Position numbers and translations under genes: made by a program
Part shown: positions 59,533-64,000 of the stretch, piece after piece
Position numbering within the stretch: position 1 is the first letter of the stretch
How the letters are laid out: each line of letters starts with the position of its first letter
Notes under the pieces: generated by a model
The model's database searches: none
The model's input: the letters and a program-made list of their open reading frames with translations, nothing else
Told to the model about the DNA's origin: nothing
Assembly (NCBI GenBank): GCA_000620205.1
Contig: JHVP01000010.1
Location: forward strand, 124,001-188,000
Direction: 5' to 3'
Origin: Geodermatophilaceae bacterium URHA0031
GTDB taxonomy: Bacteria; Actinomycetota; Actinomycetes; Mycobacteriales; Geodermatophilaceae
Length of the DNA stretch: 64,000 bases

Positions 59533-62500
59533 ATGGCCCAGCTCCACGTCCCCACCCACCCGGTCCGCTTCGTCACCGCGGCCAGCCTGTTCGACGGGCA
59601 CGACGCGGCGATCAACGTGATGCGGCGGCTGCTGCAGAGCCAGGGCGCCGAGGTGGTGCACCTGGGCCACGACCGCAGCGTGCAGACCGTCGTCCGGGCG
59701 GCGCTGGAGGAGGACGTGCAGGGCGTCGCCATCTCCTCCTACCAGGGCGGGCACGTCGAGTACTTCAGCTACCTGGTCGAGGAGCTGGCCGCCCACGGCG
59801 CCGGCCACGTGCAGGTGTTCGGCGGCGGGGGCGGCGTGATCGTGCCCGAGGAGATCGCCCTGCTGCGCTCCCGCGGTGTGCGCATCTTCGCCCCGGAGGA
59901 CGGCCAGCGGCTCGGCCTCCCCGGCATGATCAACACCCTCGTGGAGGCGTGCGACGTCGACCTGGCCGCCAGCGGGCCCGACCTCGATGCCCTCGGCGCC
60001 GGCGACCCCGCCGCCCTGGCCCGGGCGATCACCGTGCTGGAGGCCGGCCGCTCGCCCGAGCTGGCCGAACGGGTCACCCGGGAGGCCGCCGGGCGCACCG
60101 TGCCCGTGCTGGGCATCACCGGCACCGGCGGGTCGGGGAAGTCCTCGCTCACCGACGAGCTCCTGCGCCGGCTCCGGCTGGACGAGGAGGACAAGCTGCG
60201 GATCGCCGTTCTCGCCATCGACCCCTCCCGCCGGCGCGGCGGAGGCGCACTGCTGGGCGACCGGATCCGGATGAACGCGCTCGAGACGGGCGACCGGAAC
60301 CGCACCTTCTTCCGCTCGCTGGCCACCCGCACCGCCGGCTCCCAGGTGCCCGAGCACCTCGCCGACGTGATCGCCGCGGTCAAGGTCGCCGGCTACGACC
60401 TGGTGATCGTGGAGACCCCCGGGATCGGCCAGGGCGACGCGGCGATCCTGCCCTTCAGCGACGTCTCGCTGTACGTGATGACGCCGGAGTTTGGCGCCGC
60501 CTCGCAGCTGGAGAAGATCGACATGCTCGACTTCGCCGACGTCGTGGCGGTCAACAAGTTCGAGCGCCGCGGCGCCGAGGACGCCCGCCGGGACGTCGCC
60601 CGGCAGATGGTCCGCAACCGCGAGGCCTTCGGCACCCCGTGGCAGGACATGCCGGTCTTCGGCACGTCGGCGGCGCGGTTCAACGACGACGGCGTCACCG
60701 CGCTCCACCAGCACCTCCGGGGCCTGCTCGCCGACCGCGGCCTGCCGGTGGGCAGCGGCGTCCTGCCGCGGGTCGACGTCCGCGCCTCCACCGGGCTGAC
60801 CAGCGTCGTCCCGGCGTCGAGGGCCCGGTACCTGGCCGACGTGGCCGACGCCGTCCGCGGCTACCACCGCACCACCGCCGAGCAGGCCGAGCTGGTGCGG
60901 CGCAGCCAGCACCTCGGCACCGCGGCGGAGTTGCTCACCGGCGAGGCGGCCGACCAGGCCCGCGAGCTGGCGGCGGCGGCCGAGGGCGAGCTGCTGCCCG
61001 CGGTGCGCGCCCAGCTGCAGGAGTGGCCGGCCCGGGTCGAGGAGTACTCCGGCGACGAGCTGGTCTACACCGTCCGCGGCAAGGAGATCCGCACGCCGCT
61101 GACCCGCACCACGCTGTCGGGCAACCCGGTGCGCCGGGTCGCCCTCCCCCGGACCCGGGACCGGGCCGAGCTGCTCGGCTGGTTGCGCCGGGAGAACCTG
61201 CCGGGGTCCTTCCCGTACACCGCCGGGGTCTTCCCGTTCAAGCGCCAGGGCGAGGCCCCGGCCCGGATGTTCGCCGGCGAGGGCGACGCCTTCCGCACCA
61301 ACCGGCGCTTCCAGCTGCTGTCGGCCGGCGGCGAGGCGACCCGGCTGTCGACCGCGTTCGACTCCGTCACCCTCTACGGCCGCGACCCCGACCCCCGGCC
61401 GGACGTCTACGGCAAGGTCGGCACGTCCGGGGTCTCGATCGCCACCGTCGAGGACATGCAGGTCCTCTACGGCGGGTTCGACCTCTGCTCCCCCACCACC
61501 TCGGTGTCGATGACGATCAACGGGCCGGCGCCCGCCGTCCTGGCGATGTTCCTCAACACCGCGATCGACCAGCGGCTGGAGGCCTTCCGCGCCGACGAGG
61601 GCCGGGAGCCCGACGAGGCGGAGGCCGAGGAGATCCGGGCCTGGGTGCTGGCGAACGTCCGCGGCACGGTGCAGGCCGACATCCTCAAGGAGGACCAGGG
61701 CCAGAACACCTGCATCTTCTCCACCGAGTTCGCGCTGCGCTGCATGGCCGACATCCAGCAGTGGTTCATCGACCACTCGGTGCGCAACTTCTACTCGGTG
61801 TCGATCTCCGGCTACCACATCGCCGAGGCGGGGGCGAACCCGATCAGCCAGCTGGCCTTCACGCTGGCGAACGGCTTCACCTACGTCGAGGCCTACCTGG
61901 CCCGCGGCATGTCGATCGACGACTTCGCGCCCAACCTGTCCTTCTTCTTCTCCAACGGGATGGACGCCGAGTACACGGTGATCGGCCGGGTCGCCCGCCG
62001 GATCTGGGCCGTCGCGATGCGGGAGCGGTACGGGGCCAACCCGCGCTCCCAGCAGCTGAAGTACCACGTGCAGACCTCGGGCCGGTCGCTGCACGCGCAG
62101 GAGATGGACTTCAACGACATCCGGACGACGCTGCAGGCGCTCTGCGCCATCTACGACAACGCCAACAGCCTGCACACCAACGCCTACGACGAGGCGGTCA
62201 CCACCCCCAGCGCCCACTCCGTGCGCCGGGCCCTGGCCATCCAGATGATCATCGACCGGGAGTGGGGGCTGGCCGGCAACGAGAACCCGCTGCAGGGCTC
62301 CTTCGTCATCGACGAGCTCACCGACCTGGTCGAGGCCGCGGTGCTGGAGGAGTTCGACCGGATCGCCGAGCGCGGCGGGGTGCTCGGCGCCATGGAGACC
62401 GGCTACCAGCGCGGCCGGATCCAGGACGAGTCGATGCTCTACGAGCACCGCAAGCACGACGGGTCGCTGCCGATCATCGGCGTCAACACCTTCAGGGCCG

Positions 62501-62775
62501 TCGACGCAGACCCGCACGCGGCCGACGAGCCGCCGCGGACGGTCGAGCTGGCCCGGGCGACCGAGGCGGAGAAGCAGTCCCAGCTGGACCGGCTGGCCGA
62601 CTTCCAGGCGCGGCACGCCGCCGAGGCACCGGCGGCCCTGCGCCGGCTGCAGGAGGCGGCCACCGGCGGCGGCAACGTCTTCGACGCGCTGATGGACGCC
62701 GTCCGGCACTGCTCGCTGGGGCAGATCAGCGAGGCGTTCTTCGAGGTCGGCGGCCAGTACCGCCGCAACGTATGA
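59533..62775 (+). CDS. icmF: Fused isobutyryl-CoA mutase (IcmF)
   Basis: 1080 residues from ATG with AGGAG close upstream. Domain order: N-terminal B12-binding domain (residues 10-140) with DGHDAAINVM (21-30), middle MeaB-like G-protein chaperone with P-loop GITGTGGSGKSS (194-205) and later NKFE, C-terminal TIM-barrel mutase with FPYTAGVFPFKR and NPISQLAFTLANGF. The enzyme interconverts isobutyryl-CoA and n-butyryl-CoA using adenosylcobalamin and repairs its own cofactor through the G domain. The substrate branch is ICM, not methylmalonyl-CoA mutase, by the fused G-domain architecture. The stop is followed at once by repeat copy C and a MarR gene. Confidence 0.94.
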   Translation: MAQLHVPTHPVRFVTAASLFDGHDAAINVMRRLLQSQGAEVVHLGHDRSVQTVVRAALEEDVQGVAISSYQGGHVEYFSYLVEELAAHGAGHVQVFGGGGGVIVPEEIALLRSRGVRIFAPEDGQRLGLPGMINTLVEACDVDLAASGPDLDALGAGDPAALARAITVLEAGRSPELAERVTREAAGRTVPVLGITGTGGSGKSSLTDELLRRLRLDEEDKLRIAVLAIDPSRRRGGGALLGDRIRMNALETGDRNRTFFRSLATRTAGSQVPEHLADVIAAVKVAGYDLVIVETPGIGQGDAAILPFSDVSLYVMTPEFGAASQLEKIDMLDFADVVAVNKFERRGAEDARRDVARQMVRNREAFGTPWQDMPVFGTSAARFNDDGVTALHQHLRGLLADRGLPVGSGVLPRVDVRASTGLTSVVPASRARYLADVADAVRGYHRTTAEQAELVRRSQHLGTAAELLTGEAADQARELAAAAEGELLPAVRAQLQEWPARVEEYSGDELVYTVRGKEIRTPLTRTTLSGNPVRRVALPRTRDRAELLGWLRRENLPGSFPYTAGVFPFKRQGEAPARMFAGEGDAFRTNRRFQLLSAGGEATRLSTAFDSVTLYGRDPDPRPDVYGKVGTSGVSIATVEDMQVLYGGFDLCSPTTSVSMTINGPAPAVLAMFLNTAIDQRLEAFRADEGREPDEAEAEEIRAWVLANVRGTVQADILKEDQGQNTCIFSTEFALRCMADIQQWFIDHSVRNFYSVSISGYHIAEAGANPISQLAFTLANGFTYVEAYLARGMSIDDFAPNLSFFFSNGMDAEYTVIGRVARRIWAVAMRERYGANPRSQQLKYHVQTSGRSLHAQEMDFNDIRTTLQALCAIYDNANSLHTNAYDEAVTTPSAHSVRRALAIQMIIDREWGLAGNENPLQGSFVIDELTDLVEAAVLEEFDRIAERGGVLGAMETGYQRGRIQDESMLYEHRKHDGSLPIIGVNTFRAVDADPHAADEPPRTVELARATEAEKQSQLDRLADFQARHAAEAPAALRRLQEAATGGGNVFDALMDAVRHCSLGQISEAFFEVGGQYRRNV

Positions 62776-62834
62776 AGGACCACCCTGCCCCCCACACCTC
62801 GCAGGCTCGGCGCGGGCCCCTGCAGGGTGGCCGT
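62776..62834 (+). repeat. 59-nt stop-adjacent hairpin element, copy C
   Basis: Starts at the base after the TGA of icmF. Outer stem CCACCCTGC (62780-62788) with GCAGGGTGG (62822-62830), one G-C pair longer at the tip than copy A because T-A became G-C. Loop TCGCAGGCTC differs from A and B at one base. Read through in the MarR frame it encodes KDHPAPHTSQARRG. Confidence 0.75.
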
Positions 62835-62852
62835 TCCAGCACCTCACCTCCG

Positions 62853-63344
62853 TTGGAACGCGATCCCATCGAGGAGGCGGAGCGGCAGTGGCGGGCGCAC
62901 GGGTGGGACGACGCCGCGGACGGGATGGCCGCCGTCACCTCGTTGATGCGGGCGCAGGCGATCGTGCTGGCCCGGGTGGAGGAGGTGCTGCGCCCGCTCG
63001 GGCTCTCCTTCGCCCGCTACGAGCTGCTCGTGCTGCTGTCCTTCACCCGCCGCAGCGCGCTGCCGATGGCCCGGGCCGGCGCCCTGCTGCAGGTGCACCC
63101 GGCGAGCGTGACCAACGCCGCCACCCGGCTGGAGGCGGCCGGGCTGGTGGTCCGCCGGCCGCACCCGCAGGACGGCCGGGCGGTGCTCGTGGAGCTCACC
63201 GAGGAGGGCCGGGCCCTGGCCGCCAAGGCCACCGACGAGCTCAACGCCGGGGTCTTCCGCCGCCCCGGGCTCTCCCCCGAGGCGGTGCGGACGCTGGTCG
63301 ACGTGGTCCGCGAGCTGCGCCGGGACGCCGGTGACTTCACGTGA
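62853..63344 (+). CDS. MarR-family transcriptional regulator
   Basis: 163 residues from a TTG at 62853 (LERDPIEEAERQWRAHGWDD), which matches the usual family N-terminus. An ATG at 62772 overlapping the icmF stop is in frame and would add 27 residues, but those codons are the 59-nt repeat. The winged helix-turn-helix is MARAGALLQVHPASVTNAATRLEAAGLVVRRPHPQDGRA (quoted in pieces: LQVHPASVTNAATRLE, RRPHPQDGR). Being directly downstream of icmF it may control it or respond to an acyl-CoA; this is inference. Confidence 0.8.
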   Translation: MERDPIEEAERQWRAHGWDDAADGMAAVTSLMRAQAIVLARVEEVLRPLGLSFARYELLVLLSFTRRSALPMARAGALLQVHPASVTNAATRLEAAGLVVRRPHPQDGRAVLVELTEEGRALAAKATDELNAGVFRRPGLSPEAVRTLVDVVRELRRDAGDFT

Positions 63345-63417
63345 CCGAGCTCGCGAGGTCACGGAAAGGCGCAGCAGGGCCCCGAGCGGTGCCGACGAGC
63401 GCCAGCGAGGAGGCAGC
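63345..63417 (+). repeat. 73-nt junction element with GAGCGCCAGCGA
   Basis: Fills the gap between the MarR stop and the next GTG. It carries GAGCGCCAGCGA (63397-63408), also found in the 43923-43998 junction, followed in both by GAGGAG or AGGAGG, which could double as ribosome binding site. Confidence 0.35.
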
Positions 63418-64000
63418 GTGAGGGACCGGTCCCTCCCCGACGACCTCGGGACGGCGGTGCCGCTGCCCGCGGCGCCCCGGCGGGTGGTGTCGCTGGTGCC
63501 GTCGCTGACCGAGGCGCTGGCCGTGACCGTCCCGGACCGGCTGGTGGGCGCCACGGACTGGTGCACACACCCGGCCGGTCTCGACGTCCCCCGGGTGCGC
63601 GGCACGAAGAACCCCGACCGGACCGCGATCCAGGCGCTGGCGCCCGACCTCGTGGTGGCCAACCAGGAGGAGAACCGCCGGCTGGACGTCGACCGGCTGC
63701 GGGCGGCCGGCGTGCCGGTGTGGGTGACCGTCATCGAGTCGGTCGACCAGGCCCTGGCCTCGATGCGGCGGCTGTTCGCCGACGTGCTGGCGGTCGGGAC
63801 GCCGGAGTGGCTCGCCACCGCGACCACCGAGTGGGCCCGGCCGCCGGAGCTGCCGGGCACCCGGGTCGCCGTGCCGGTGTGGCGGGACCCGTGGATGGTG
63901 GTCGGTGCGCGGACCTTCACCGGCGACGTGCTGGCCCGCCTCGGCCTGGTCAACGTGTTCGCCGGCTCCCCCGACCGGTACCCCCACGTGGCGGTCGAGG
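63418..64000 (+). CDS. Helical-backbone metal/cobalamin receptor, BtuF-like (N-terminal part)
   Basis: Open to the window end (194 codons seen). RRVVSLVPSLTEALAVTVPDRLVGATDWCTHP (in part) and VRGTKNPDRTAIQALAPDLVVANQEENRR (in part) are the classic BtuF/FhuD-type receptor start. No signal peptide is present in the visible N-terminus, so it may be a cytoplasmic variant of unknown ligand. A B12 link is attractive because IcmF, 0.6 kb upstream, needs adenosylcobalamin. Confidence 0.82.
   Translation, partial: MRDRSLPDDLGTAVPLPAAPRRVVSLVPSLTEALAVTVPDRLVGATDWCTHPAGLDVPRVRGTKNPDRTAIQALAPDLVVANQEENRRLDVDRLRAAGVPVWVTVIESVDQALASMRRLFADVLAVGTPEWLATATTEWARPPELPGTRVAVPVWRDPWMVVGARTFTGDVLARLGLVNVFAGSPDRYPHVAVE

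Noticed and set aside
59521..62847. A 1108-codon minus-strand frame opposite icmF
   Set aside because: Repetitive Arg/Gly/Val/His sequence without motifs; icmF motifs on plus are unambiguous.
58332..63344. A single 1670-codon open frame on the plus strand spanning the DUF2382, icmF and MarR region
   Set aside because: It reads icmF out of frame with Arg/Gly/Ala-rich low-complexity sequence and only ends in the real MarR frame. High GC leaves alternate frames open.

Overview
The window is a high-GC (about 75 percent by eye) actinobacterial chromosome segment. Codon use, the mycobacterial-type dCTP deaminase, DUF3140, DUF3253, DUF3817 and DUF6328 proteins, and many promoters placed directly in front of start codons suggest a Geodermatophilaceae-like organism (Blastococcus, Geodermatophilus or Modestobacter). 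That placement is inference. No phage, IS element, rRNA or CRISPR array was seen. Both ends cut through genes.

Layout. 0-7.5 kb: the end of an Fe-S (CCG-domain) protein, membrane proteins, a methyltransferase, dcd, tRNA-Gly(CCC), an aminoglycoside 2'-N-acetyltransferase of the AAC(2')-I type, and a glutathione-independent formaldehyde dehydrogenase. 7.8-10.8 kb: glycerol and dihydroxyacetone operon glpF-dhaK-dhaL-dhaM. 10.8-14.9 kb: a type III polyketide synthase with a methyltransferase, small conserved proteins and a ribokinase-like kinase. 14.9-17.5 kb: a zinc-type ABC transporter with a Zur-box-like site. 17.7-21 kb: a TetR regulator, a run of tiny acidic disordered proteins and an MFS exporter. 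21-26 kb: a complete livFGHMK-type ABC operon. 26.5-33.5 kb: 3-hydroxybutyrate dehydrogenase and a GAF/PucR-type regulator, a protein tyrosine phosphatase, a diguanylate cyclase and a 51-residue protein. 33.7-40 kb: ptsI diverging from fruR-fruK-fruA-ptsH. 40-46 kb: an AGE-family isomerase, the branched-chain 2-oxoacid dehydrogenase (E1 alpha, E1 beta, E2) and its divergent Lrp-type regulator. 46-59 kb: mixed enzymes and envelope genes, including a NlpC/P60 hydrolase behind a c-di-AMP riboswitch, a PPK2 kinase, a HelD/HelR-like RNA polymerase helicase and a DUF2382 stress protein. 59.5-64 kb: fused isobutyryl-CoA mutase IcmF, a MarR regulator and a BtuF-like receptor.

How the genes fit together. 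DhaM here is only a IIA domain, so dihydroxyacetone phosphorylation must draw on EI and HPr, and both are encoded 25-30 kb downstream next to the fructose PTS. The liv transporter, the bkd complex, B12-dependent IcmF and the cobalamin-type receptor together suggest branched-chain amino acid use, with valine-derived isobutyryl-CoA rearranged to butyryl-CoA.

Most novel signal. Three copies of a 59-nt element lie at 1009, 10777 (minus strand) and 62776. Each begins at the base right after a stop codon and folds into the same two-stem structure, with paired compensatory substitutions between copies. Other unusual structure: a palindromic insertion inside the E2 linker, a tandem-palindrome terminator, a structured intergenic region at 33.6 kb, and a common (T/C)ANNNT motif 6-7 nt before about 15 starts (probable leaderless mRNAs).
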